From Scedosporium boydii (Eukaryota > Ascomycota > Sordariomycetes > Microascales > Microascaceae): a stretch of 64,000 bases of DNA. The notes below the pieces were generated by a model. The model ran no database searches and was not told the origin of the DNA. It worked only from the letters and a program-made list of their open reading frames with translations. The stretch covers positions 162,096-226,095 of the forward strand of contig NJFT01000043.1 of assembly GCA_002221725.1 (NCBI GenBank). Reading direction: 5' to 3'. Shown piece after piece: positions 48,721 through 59,768 of the stretch (the stretch's first letter is position 1; each line of letters opens with the position of its first letter). The translations under genes were made by a program, and so were the position numbers.

Positions 48721-50440
48721 CTAATCTAACATAGCCCTGAGTACCTGGATCTGCTCCAGCACGCTTGATCGACTGGTACCGCCTTTAGACGTTTTCGCCT
48801 CGACACTTGTTTCATATTCGAATGCCTCCGCAATGTCTGCTGTGAACCGAGAATCAATAGCTTGCAGTTGCTCAAGGGTCAGCTTGTCCATCGAAACTTC
48901 CAGCTTTTCAGACTGTGCAACGACGCGTCCAGCGATGTGGTGAGCCTCTCTGAACGGACATCCCTTCCTCACCAACCACTCTGCGACATCAGTGGCTAGC
49001 ATCGTTTTGTCCAGAGCAGCCTCCATCCGCTCTGGCCGCACCTTCAAGGTAGAAATGACCCCAGTGGCTATGCCTAGACTATCCGACACAGTCTGAACCG
49101 AATCCAGCATAGGCCCCCACCCTTCCTGGAGATCTTTATTATAGCAAGATGGCAACGATTTCAGAGTCTCCAAGTGAATAGTTAGTAGCTACTCTCAATA
49201 CACTCCTGGTCACCCTCAAAGCCAAGGCAACTGGCTCAGATGTTGATATGAGGACTCACCATCATCATCCCTGCCATTTGACCGAAAGCACGCCCTGACT
49301 TGCCGCGCAAAAGCTCTAACGAGTCCCCATTAAATTTGTTCGGCATTAAAGAGCTCCCTGTACAGTAGGCGTCGGCCAGCCGCACGAAACCGAACTCAGA
49401 TGTCGAATATATGATGAGGTCCTCAGCCCACCTGCTGACATGGTTGGTGAAAATCGAGTTCCAGACCAGGAAGTCGATTAGGAAATCGCGGTCGGCCGAA
49501 GTATTCATGGAGTTCAAGGTTATTCCGCTAAAACCAAGCTCCTCAGCTATTGTGTTTCGATCGATTCGAAATGGATTGCCGGCCAAAGCGCCACAACCAA
49601 GTGGACTTAGATTGACCCTTTCGAAAACTTGGCGCAACCGCTCGAGATCCTGCTTGAACGCAGCGGCATGTGACATCAGCCATTGACCCCATCGGACGGG
49701 CTGCGCGCGCTGGCTTCAAAAAATATTAGCTGCCACTTCTCGACAGATTCGGGACGCGTTTTCGACTCACAGATGGGTGTATCCAGGCATGATGTAGTCG
49801 CTGAGGTTGTCAGTCAGCCGGGGGCCGCTTTTGGCCAGAGTTCAGGCTAGGCTTACATTTCAGACTCGGCACGTGTGAGCTGGGTTCTGAGGAATGCAAC
49901 GAGTTGGCTGTCGATTTCGCGGATCCGATCGCGTAACCACATGCGCATATCACAGACAACTTGCTCGTTGCGGCTGCGACCTGTGTGCAGCTTACCCGCG
50001 ATGTCCTTGCCGATGACCTCTCCTAAGCGACGTTCGTTTGCCGTATGAATCTGGTCCATTGTGTTAGCCTCGAGAAGTTGAGTAGAATTGAGTGGCCTCT
50101 CACATCTTCGTCATTCGGCATGATAGCGAAAGTTCCCTGCTTCCATTCTTCCATCACTTGGAGCAAACCGCGCTCAATCGCCTGAAATTCGTCTTCGCTG
50201 ATGATGCCAGCCTTTGAGTTGGCCCTGGCAAAAGCAATCGATCCAAGGATATCTTCTTTGTAAAGCGCCTTGTCGTACTGGATGGAGGCATTGTACTTAT
50301 ACATGAGAGGATCAATCGCACCTGCGCACCGTGAGGTCAGTATACTGCATCCGAAGCTTGTTTCTCGAGACATTCGAACCTGTGAACCTGCCCCCCCAGA
50401 GCATGCCAGCTGCCGGGGCGTCCGCCTTTTTCTCGGCCAT
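48721..50440 (-). CDS. Argininosuccinate lyase homologue with altered signature motif
   Basis: Argininosuccinate lyase splits argininosuccinate into arginine and fumarate. Six exons join in phase: 50440-50380, 50321-50104, 50050-49857, 49800-49771, 49713-49260 and 49167-48721, giving 467 residues, normal for yeast Arg4. Family motifs are clear: [55 protein letters not shown] with the catalytic-type His near 167, [13 protein letters not shown], and [20 protein letters not shown]. The superfamily signature, usually GSSLMPQKKNPD, reads [12 protein letters not shown] here (about 287-298). The serines, first Lys and Asn are kept, but Gln, the second Lys and Pro are changed. Other positions also diverge ([26 protein letters not shown]). 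The first intron has an unusual donor, GTTCGA. No stop or frameshift is seen, so I read it as an intact divergent paralogue. Its activity is open. Confidence 0.88.
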
Positions 50441-50658
50441 GTTGATTAAGTGGCGTTCGTTGCGTTCGCTGCGTTTTCAAGGCCGATGAAATCAATGGGA
50501 TCGACGAGACCAATGGAGCATATGGCGCGTAATTGTACCAATTGGCGTTCCAAATCAAGGGCGTGAGTAATCAAGGTCGAGAAGTTTTTTGAGGAATGGA
50601 AGTTGGTCGATCAGTTGAGAGTAGTTAAAGGAAAAGTTTGTGGGGCTGACACTGGTGT

Positions 50659-50671
50659 CACGTGTCACGTG
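50659..50671. promoter_or_regulatory. Two CACGTG E-boxes in tandem
   Basis: CACGTG occurs at 50659-50664 and again at 50666-50671, about 220 bases upstream of the lyase start. CACGTG is the core site of fungal bHLH regulators. Function here is inferred from position only. Confidence 0.5.
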
Positions 50672-50864
50672 AGGACCCCGCCTACTATTTCTTCATTGTT
50701 CGGACAGGAATGAAGTCGCCGTCGCCAGCGCCGGGAGGTCCCCAAAGAGCTGTCGGAATTTATTATTATTATACAAGCAAAAGCCGAGAGGAATTATGGC
50801 CTCACTCACCCATCAAGCCCACCCAAGATGGTCGGAATTTATTAGAAGCAAAGGCCTCGCTAAT

Positions 50865-50871
50865 TGACTCA
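50865..50871. promoter_or_regulatory. TGACTCA, CPC1/Gcn4-type site
   Basis: A perfect TGACTCA lies about 425 bases upstream of the argininosuccinate lyase start. This is the binding site of the cross-pathway amino-acid regulator Gcn4/CPC1, which controls arginine genes in fungi. A 7-base match can occur by chance, so confidence is moderate. Confidence 0.45.
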
Positions 50872-53110
50872 GGCTTCATTAGATTCATCATATATTAGAT
50901 TTGCTAGATAAGCATAAATTTACTTCTCTAAGCCATATATCTAGGTCTTAGAAAGATAACTCGTTATTGAGTCGCCAGTGTGGCGGTGGTGGCTGCGCGG
51001 CGGCACTAGCCACCCGGGGCCGGCTCTATTACAAACTCGAATGAACTTTCTAATTTGAGAGAGCTTTTTGGACGAGAAATCTAATTTTAAAAATCTCAAA
51101 AGATCGCCAAGATAACATTAGATCCACTGCCATTTTAGCTTCCTAACTCGAGAGAGCTTCTCGAGCTTCATTGGAAGTGGAGCTGAAGCGGCTAAGCTAG
51201 GGTAGCATAGCTTGGTCAAGGGTGGTTGAGTTGGATCCTCTGTCTCAATCAACACAGGAACTACTTCGTATTTACAGTTCCCTGACAACCCCGTCAGCTA
51301 GAACTTCGTCACAGCTTTAGGGCCCAGTAGAACTCCATGGTTACTAACATCATATAATTTCCCATATCCTTTATTTTTAGAATTTATTTGATGATTTTCC
51401 ATAGCCTATGATCCCTTATATCCTTTCTACATTCTTTGATATTTTTTAATTCCTATTGATGCCCTGCACCCTCCGACTTCCTACTGGCATCCCAGTACTC
51501 TGAATCCCAAGATAGTCTAATATATATGTACCCTAAATTCTATACTCTATTCTATCTCACAAGCACCCTACGTTTCTAAGCCTTACAATTCCTAGATTCC
51601 TAAACTACGTACAGTCCTTAGTCTTCCTATGTGAATTGACCAATAGGGCCTATTTAACACTTCGAGAATGCTCGTGGCTTGTAGAAGCTTAATACTTGTA
51701 GTTGTTATCTGAGGAGCTGCTCTATCCAACCCCTGGATGATTGCTCTTGTTCGGTGGGCCTTATCTACTCGTGACCTGTAATTCTGCCGTGTCCAACCGA
51801 GGGAGCCCGAAACAGAGGAGCCGTAGAGCAACGGCAGCCACAGAGCTGGCTGTGGTGTCACCGCGTACCTCTGTGGCTTCCCAGAGGTTGTCAAGGTTTC
51901 GCGATAGAGATCTCATCAACTGGGCTAAGTAAACCATGTTCGTGGGGCACCCGGTGGCCACCCTGTGCCCGTCCTGCTTAGCGCCGGTTTAGCGCCTGTT
52001 AAGGCGGCGAGGGTTCTGCCGCTCCCGAGGGCAAGATTCGGGAAGCATTACAGTCCTATCACATCTTTGGCTCCTCTGCGCCGTGGTGGGGACTGGGACA
52101 GCTCCATGCTCGGATCCCAAACGACTAGTTTCCGTGGTTCATACGCTTTGGGTCGTGCCGACGGTGACGTGCCTTATGAGGTAGCGTGAATCTATATTAT
52201 TAATCTGCGGTCGAGAAAGAGGGTTTGATAAATTCCAGAGAACCCCAGAAACAACCTATCCTCGATATCCCTTCAACCACGGCGCAGGATTTCGATGAAC
52301 ATCCATGTCCCTTAACGGCTTTAGGACGGACACTTTTGCGCTGAATCACAAAAGCACCGGAAATGAGAGACGAGGGACTTGTTCGGTGTGTTTCTTCCTG
52401 TTCATCGCCGGCTCGGATGCCTCGCATATGAATCGTCATGCTTTAATGCCAGCCAGAGGATGAGATGACTGTTGGCGACGAAGCTTCCACGTGTCCAAGT
52501 GCGTATCGGGTTTTATGAGGTAGCTTGCTTCCCTGGTTATCCTTTCCAATTGCAGAGTCAATCCGTAGGGAACCGTGAGAGTTGAGTGATAATTAGATCA
52601 AACACGCGAAGTTGATTGGAAGTAATGGTGTTGCCCCGTCTCCATCAGAGATGAGGCGTGGAAATCCAAACGGACACCAAGATACTTGAGAAGGTAGCTT
52701 TCTTTATGCGTCTCCGGATCTAATCTAATATCATAGGCGAGGAGATTTTATGGGATATAAAGTGCTATATAATCGATGCATATGCATGTCTGACCGAGGC
52801 CAGGCTAACTATATACGAAATGGCAAGTATAATACCTTCATAAGCGAATGGATGAAGAATCAGAGGCAATATATACCGAGAAGAAATGCGAGTAATAAAC
52901 GAAAACAAGCTGGATGCCTTCCTCCAAAGAATCCCCCCTCTTTGCTCCAGATATGTTGATGATGATGCCAATCCAAACCAGTATTCCCAAAAGTCTCCAA
53001 CAACCGAGGAATTCAGCAGATCCCTCGAGTCAATCTTACCTGACATCTCCCAGAAGTGCCGGCCAGGCCTTCTTCTTAGAGAGCAGTGGACTTCTGCTCA
53101 TCAAATTCTC

Positions 53111-53940
53111 TTATTCCCGAAAGTTGGGACAAGGCCTCCAAGCGAGACGGAATTGAATGGTGAGTTTTCCGGAGACATGATCGACCTGTTTCCCAGTTTT
53201 AGCACGACCACCCCACCTACTCTTCACTTCCTGGAGCCAAGCCCGGCAGTCGGCGCTGGGGCAACCGGATTTCTGGAAGGGACATACTGCAATGAGGGCA
53301 CTCTCGCTCGTGGGGCTGATGGAGCATTGAGTGTTCAAGTTGAGGATGGCCGTGCTGCCGTCGCACGGAGACCACGAGAAAATGCCCGGGTCGGCGTGGA
53401 GGTCAAAGTCGCCGCTGTAGTGACCATCGAGGCCAAGGTCGAAGTCGACCTTGTCAATGCCACCAGAGGAGGTCTGGCCGGTGAAGGAGAAGGTGTTCTT
53501 GCAGGTGCCGTGGGCACCGGCAGGGATCTCGGCGTAGCCGATCATGTCGGTGGCCATGATAGAGAATCTGTTGTGGTGTTAGAAGGTAAAAAGAGGAGAA
53601 AAAGAGAGCATCTAGTCTCGACTACAAAACGGGGCAAGACGTACTGGAAGCCGCGGTCAAACTCAAGATTCAAGGTAAGCTTGCAGTTCTTTCGCCAGTC
53701 AGAGGCCCTAGTTCCAGGACCGGTGAGGACCTCGTAGGCCGAGAAGGTAGCCTCGAAGAGCTCGCCAGTGGCGTCAACCTGGACATCGGCGGTGCCAGCA
53801 GGGCAGCCGGTTCCGAGGAGAGAGACGCCGTTGATCTTGATGCTGGAGGGGCCTTCAGAGACCTGAGGTGCGTTGAGCTGAGCCTTGGGGGCGGCAGCAG
53901 CAACGCCGAGGAAGAGAGCGAGGGCAGTTTTGTAATGCAT
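53111..53940 (-). CDS. Small secreted protein, DUF4360 family
   Basis: Three exons, 53940-53645, 53567-53288 and 53185-53111, encode 216 residues. Introns have donors GTACGT and GTATGT and acceptors ACAG; phases agree. A signal peptide is clear (MHYKTALALFLGVAAAAPKA). The mature part has a beta-rich Cys pattern typical of DUF4360: LLGTGCPAGTADV, SDWRKNCKLTLNLEF, GFQFSIMATDMIGYAEIPAG, HGTCKNTFSF, SPCDGSTAILNLNTQCSI and a final KLTIQFRLAWRPC strand. The family is extracellular and of unknown function. The 102-base second intron is open in frame, so an unspliced form would add 34 residues. A TATA box lies about 150 bases upstream. Identity is from pattern recall. Confidence 0.88.
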
Positions 53941-56900
53941 GATGAAGGTTGGAATTTCAGAGAATCAGGATATGTATTTAGAGTGTGTTTGAAATATGAG
54001 TGGATGAGTGGAGATGCTGTCCTGGTGCTTGATGATGATGCCGAGAGGAGGAAACGAGAAGACTAGGATCGAAGGAGGGAACACCTCTCTTTATAGGAGT
54101 TCGTGGGGAGCAAGAAGAAGGTTATCTTCCGAACAATCCTGGTACGACTGATCCTGTTTACCGAGTTAGTTTTCTCTCCGATCTATTCTTAGAAAGGATG
54201 CAATGTCAAATTTTCATTATCCTCTTCAATGAGGAGATTATGCTCTGTGCCTGGCTTCCACACACCCACCATCAATGAAACCCCCGGCTCATACGATGTA
54301 GTAGAGGGTATAGGTGGACCTGTGGAAAAGTGGAGAAGATATGACTCCCAGAATGGAAATTCCACAGCGAGATTCAATATATGTCCCATCTATCATGGGC
54401 ATAGCATGAAGTCCTGTAGTGGTTCCTGTGCAACACTCCTTCGCGATACAAGAGAAATGCGTGCACGTAGTAGGCCAAGCTGTCGGACCCACCCACACGG
54501 CTCGTGCTGTCGAGCGGGGAGTGCATATGGTCTCTCTACGGTGGGAGTTAAGCATGGGTGAAGAAAAGGGAGGGGAGGACCAGGCACAGCACTCACCGGT
54601 GAAGCCTAGGGTGCATACACAAAAGACCATTGGGTGATAACGGTGTTCACGACCCACACGGGAAGTAACCCAATGTGCGGAGAAACTGGCTTCGTAGAGA
54701 ATTGTAATCCACCACTTCACACGTGTTGTGCTCAGTCGTAAAAAATGTGACTGCGAAATGCAGGGGAACAGATGGGTGACGAAAGAATTGCTCTGCTGCG
54801 CCGTGACTGGAGGATTTCCGTCCGATGTTATTGCATTGATGGCAATTGCAGGTGTTGCTTGGCGGTCCTAGCCGAATGAAGGGAGACATAGCAAGGGCGT
54901 TCTAGAAATCCGAGCCGTCGATGACCTGACAGGCGATTCCGATTGACCAATAAGCCCATAGGATTTTAATCTAAAGTACGGTGACGTCCTCGACGTAAGC
55001 CGCACGTTTATCCATATTGGACCGTCCAGGTTATCCACGGCTCTCGGTCTTCGACTAATTTACGGGGACACATGAGCAGTTGAGGAAATTTGGAGATGAC
55101 TGGGATGAATTTCAAATAATTCTGCTCCATAAAGGTGCCTGATTAAACGGCCTGATGAGAGAATATCTCTCACTGACGGGTTATGATCAAGTGAGGAAGG
55201 GCAAAGTGTGTGGCACAATATCTCGTGCGCAACAAAAGACGAATGGGTGGTGAGTGACGAGCCGGGCTTAATTAGATCTTGCAGGCCGCACGCGTACCGT
55301 AAACTCCCTATGGATTTGCCTCTGCCCTGCCGGGAAAGGCAAGGTACGGTCTTGGGGGCCAGAAGGAGACTACATCAAGTAACCCCTCTCCTGGACTTCC
55401 CGCTGTTGCCCCTGGCGGGGAGGAGGGCGTGATAATCTAGGACATCGAGGCGCAAACATGAGAGGGGGGGGTTGAGAAGGATTCCAGCCGTGCCTGGATA
55501 TGGTTGCTCTCGGACAATTTGAGAGGGTCTCTGGATTAGGAAGGTCGATTATCTCACTTCTAATAATAGTAGATGTCGACACCCACAAGATTAGGACAAA
55601 GGGTAGGACGAACTAATCCGCCAAGCACTAGCAAAAAGGAAGTGGTGGACCGATCAGGTGGCCCGGCTGGGGACAGATTAGAATGCAACCCACAATCGCT
55701 TCGATTAAGTAGGGCTGAGATGAGTTGTGGCGAGACGTAATAACAACGACTGCAGGATGCAATGCAGGTACCCCGCAAGAAGAGCTTGGAAATCTGAGGC
55801 CATGTGAGTAGGTTAACCTCGGTACAGAGCGAAAGACCAGACCGGAATCTTTCCTCGGCCAAGCAGGAAACTTTCATGGTCTCGTTACACAAATAACAAT
55901 GCGATATTCATCTCGACCCGTGTTTGTCCACAGCCCATCTTACTGGGTTTGGCTCGGGCCACTTCTGGGCCTTCCACCTGATATATCCGGGTTTGTTTTC
56001 AGAGCGGGGGCTACTATTATTATCCGACATTGGCCTAATCAACCATATCCAGCAACACGGAGGGACATCAGGCGTGGAGGACCAATTGGATCGTGAAGCG
56101 AGCGGAGGTCGTCTATTGTGGAGCAATGTTGCATCGGAATATTCCGACTTGAACAGCTGTAGCCAAGTGTCATTTCCCATCTTTGTCGAGATCTTCGCGT
56201 ATTCAAGGTCCTCCTCTCAGGCAGGAAGTTTTTTCACGGTTGAAGATCAAATCGGGGAAAGTACATTGAAGTTGCTAGAAAGAATAGGAACCACAGTTAA
56301 GCCAAAGGTGAGTCGACAGATTCTTTAAACATAGCCAATCAAACTTTAAGTGGTCAGCTATGATAAACCCTGGATCGAAGTGAGCATTGTATATTACTTT
56401 GCCGATTGGACTTACAAGTGATGATGCGTCTGAACTTTTGGAAATCAGGGAGAAAACATCAAAGCCCATATGCTTAGAGGACTCCCTCTTGTTAGGGTCA
56501 AGTGAAACTCCTCGTGGCTGGTTAATTTCGGTGCCGGTACCGCGGTATTGCAGCCTGACCTGGTCTTCCATCTTCGTGGACCTACAGAACCTTGAGAATA
56601 TTATTCATCCCACTCTAAATTTAATGAGTGGCTGAATAAAGCTGTTGTGGTATTAGTTGTCATTCAAATGGCATCTGGCTCACTATATACGAGCGCATAT
56701 GATGGTCTATATTCTCAGGCGAGTATGATTCCTCGCTTGGGGAAGATATTTCGTAGATATAACGGCAAAATATCTCTGAGCGGCACAGAAGTCCACCGCA
56801 GTCCTCCGGCCAGTCCGGTGCTGCTACGTAATACACTATTCCCTCTGTTGACCGGCATACATCCTCCGACGGCCAAGACTTTTGTGTTACTGTTGCCGGA

Positions 56901-58839
56901 TGAACGACGTAAGACGAAGTATAGATAGAAGAAATTTAGATGTGTGGATGACCACATAAACCACTAGATACATGGCATGGGAATGGGGGAATCGGGAAGG
57001 CCGTAAAACTTCATGTAAGGGGCGCGAATTGGGGACGGCAGACAGGTACTAAGCGAGCACGCATGCTGCTCTTTCAGCATATGGTGTTCCCAGGGGTGGG
57101 GTAGAATTAGGATCGATTCACCTGTCCTTGTCTGTACACTCCCCCAGCTCGTAAGCTCATAAATAGTGGCCAGCTGTTCAACTATGCCGCTCGGCCTGCT
57201 TTCTCTGCGGTTATCGGCTCCCGGCTTAGTGACGATAAATCACAGTTGTGTATGATCCTATGATCAACGGACGTAATTGAAGGCCCATAAAACATACTCA
57301 GCTTCTTACCACTGGCCACGGCACCCAATACTGTGTTAACAAGCCAGGGTTGTAAAGTGCACGAACTGATGCGTCCATACTAAGCGGTCGTGAACGTGGG
57401 CGGTCTATCTTTACTGCCCTGCGTGCATATCTGCAGAGCCGTCCTAGAGAGGAAGGTGAAAATATCACGGGATATATACGGAATTGGGAAAGTAGTGTTT
57501 TAAGAACCTGGAATGACAGATATTCCAAAATGGCGCGGATGTATGGGAAACTAAATATAGAAATATCCTGTTCGTAAATGCCTAGGCCCCTTCACACTCA
57601 TTCCGCTTACTATCTGCACGCGAGTACATGTCAAACTAATCAAAACTCATCTTCTTCACGCTGGCGCCGGCATTTCTTCTTCATGTCTTAGATCACGACT
57701 GAACGAACAAAATCCATTGGTGAAGTTTACACTTCGCCTGAAGACAGTAGTGCAATATTGAACATTGAGAAAATAAGAAATTCGAGAAGAACTTGTTCTT
57801 ATTAGTACTGATATGAAGGTATTTGGGCGTTGGTGAAAGTGACTGGATACTGAGTGAGATCTTTAGATACTGAACAGAGGAAAACAAGAGACGTTCTCGA
57901 GATTGCAGAAGAGGCTATTGGTTGATCCACATTGCTGATATCTAGTTCCAATATGGTTGAGGCGCTCTCGATGACTTGACACGTATAGTCAAATCGAATC
58001 TGGACTAACCGTTCTCGTTTCGGACTTGATAGTTCTCTTGAAAGATCTTCTAGAACCAGGTAATAACGCAGCGCTAGCAGGCACTCAGAAAGAAAGAGCT
58101 ACTCGAGGGAAACGTCCGCTAGAATGGAATGTAATGGGACCGTGATGGTTATCAAGGCAAATTTCGAACTCTTCTCCTCCAGTCCTTGATTGATGTCCCC
58201 CCACAGCGCCAGAAAACGCTTCTGCTGCCCCTTTGTCGTTCCGCTGCATAGGAAATGGTAATACTCGATAGACCTTATCCATAAACAGATCCCATTCCCG
58301 GTTATGTCGGTCCTCTCCGCGACCGAGGTCGTGCCATGTCGTGCCACGACGTGACCACCACTGCTCGAGAGTCTGCGCCCTCAATATCGCACTTCCGGGC
58401 TTTGGACGCCGTAAAGCATTTCTGGCAGACCTAAGGATGATTTAAGGCATCGGGGACCCATTTACATGTTGGGGCAAGGCAGTGGGTGGGGTGTGGCCAA
58501 ATGTGCTGGCCCCTCTCCGTTGAAATGCGATTGATAAAATCGTAGGCCGAAAACCACTTCCGATGATGCAGGTGTTATGAAGTTCCAGGTTCGATTCTAC
58601 TATGACCCGGAGCGTAGAGTTCGCCTCCAGAACCCCGGTCGGCTGCCCCGATGTTAATGCCCTTGCTGCCTGATCCCCCGAAGAAAGCCATATCTCAGTT
58701 TAGAGAACTAGGTGATCGTCCACAACTTTAGCTTTTGTTATAAGTTTACTCCATGGCCTCTTCCAGCTCAAATTAGTGTAAGTGGTTACCGAATCCAGTA
58801 TCGCGCTGGGGTAGATTTCGGGGTGGTGCCGTGCTGATC
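53941..58839. other. 4.9-kb region with no supported gene
   Basis: Apart from the promoter of the secreted protein, I find only short overlapping frames. Those at 55924-56328 (plus), 54289-54720 (minus) and 58085-58384 (minus) are the longest and have no motif I can name. The sequence is of mixed composition without an obvious repeat. Confidence 0.45.
54090..54095 (-). promoter_or_regulatory. TATA box of the DUF4360 gene
   Basis: TATAAA on the minus strand lies about 150 bases upstream of the secreted protein's start codon, within CCTATAAAGAGAGG. Spacing fits a strong, inducible fungal promoter with a leader of roughly 100 bases. Confidence 0.6.
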
Positions 58840-59218
58840 TTAGGACAGCAGAGACCGTGCTGAAAGATATAAGTCATGTGAGTCTATTGGGCCGTTCTTC
58901 GCATGCCTTGTGCAAATTCTCAACTCTGGGGAGCATCGGTGGTTGGAGCTCTCCTCGCAATCCGCGATAGTCGATCGAGGGAGTATTGGAAGATGAAAGA
59001 TTTGACACGCCGAGCAGATGATGTGAGTTTCAAGGATCCCATCTCTTTCAAGACGCTGAAGTAGATTGAAGTGCCGGTCTCGGCCAGATGACCGTAGAAC
59101 TTTCTTGCCGAGTATACGAAAATTGGTCTGGCTGGTTAGGGTCAATGAGGTACAGGATACCGGGTTAAGATCGTGGACGATAAGATGCATCAGCTCAACC
59201 GGGAGAGTTTCAGGGACA
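58840..59218 (-). pseudogene. F-box-like protein fragment
   Basis: An open frame begins after an in-frame TGA and includes SVPETLPVELMHLIVHDLNP, followed by CTSLTLTSQTNFRILGK; together these look like an F-box (LPxEL...I...L pattern). It continues with NLLQRLERDG and ICSACQIFH, a Cys-x2-Cys-x3-His segment, recalling fungal F-box proteins in which a short zinc-like motif follows the F-box. The only in-frame ATG (59190) lies inside the F-box itself, and the frame ends after about 120 residues, far shorter than such proteins. I therefore read it as a truncated remnant. A missing upstream exon is possible but no acceptor works in frame. Confidence 0.4.
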
Positions 59219-59440
59219 GAGAGAGATCATCCCACCGCCTGGTTGATTGTTCTAGGCTGGAAGCCTCCACCTCTGTAAGAGTTAGATGTGGAATTGAGCC
59301 CGATCATCACCTGTGGTACCTCTAGTATCCGTCTCATGATACGTTTAAATCTTTCTAGATAGACACATCGAAACTCTATTTGTATCAAAGCCACGAAGCA
59401 CACTAATCCCTTAAATATAAAAGCTCCCATTCATACGATT

Positions 59441-59755
59441 CTAGTATTTGTCCGCGTTCCGGTCACTCTCGGGGCAATCCCGCATCTCGTGTCCAGCGCC
59501 AGTCTTCCCGCAGGTCGGGCAGAACAACTCCGCCCTGCCGTGAGCGAAGTGGCATGCCGCGCCCCGGATACAGTCATTATTGCTGCAGAGCTTGTACTTC
59601 CTTGGCATTTTGTTCCCGCTAAGCTTGAAATGCGCCTCCTCGTCCGGCGTGTGGCGGTACTTGCACCGGAGCTGGTTTCGGCAGTACAATCTCCAATCAC
59701 AGCGCTGGCAAGCTTTCTGCTCGATATCTAGCAGTGAATGTAGATCACTATACAA
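59441..59755 (-). CDS. CCCH zinc-finger / zinc-knuckle protein, probably a last exon
   Basis: The frame encodes about 104 residues ending at 59441 and contains three zinc-binding patterns in a row. The first is C-x8-C-x5-C-x3-H (CQRCDWRLYCRNQLRCKYRH). The second is C-x4-C-x5-C-x3-H (CSNNDCIRGAACHFAH). The third is C-x2-C-x6-H-x4-C (CPTCGKTGAGHEMRDC). Such fingers bind RNA in known proteins. The frame has no ATG before the first finger: it opens after an in-frame TGA and the first codon is TTG. It is therefore either the last exon of a spliced gene, with possible acceptors TATAG or GCTAG near 59735-59752, or a remnant. The ATG at 59608 would keep only two fingers. It abuts the DUF7580 fragment on the other strand. 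Zinc ligands are all intact. Confidence 0.5.
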   Translation of the reverse strand: MYSDLHSLLDIEQKACQRCDWRLYCRNQLRCKYRHTPDEEAHFKLSGNKMPRKYKLCSNNDCIRGAACHFAHGRAELFCPTCGKTGAGHEMRDCPESDRNADKY

Positions 59756-59768
59756 ACTTCTTGAGGGG

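Larger units (their letters stand above)
50441..53110. other. Promoter of the lyase followed by AT-rich decayed sequence
   Basis: The first 450 bases above the lyase start hold E-box and CPC1-type sites. From about 50870 to 51620 the sequence is AT-rich and looks degraded, broken by a GC-rich island near 50970-51030. From 51700 to 53100 composition is normal but no gene is supported. A reversed TACGAAGTA lies at 51262. Confidence 0.5.

Noticed and set aside
58085..58384. Minus-strand frame of about 99 codons
   Set aside because: Two overlapping frames compete and neither shows a recognisable domain.
58571..58620. AGGTTCGATTCT, resembling a tRNA T-loop
   Set aside because: No matching T-stem, acceptor stem or anticodon arm around it.
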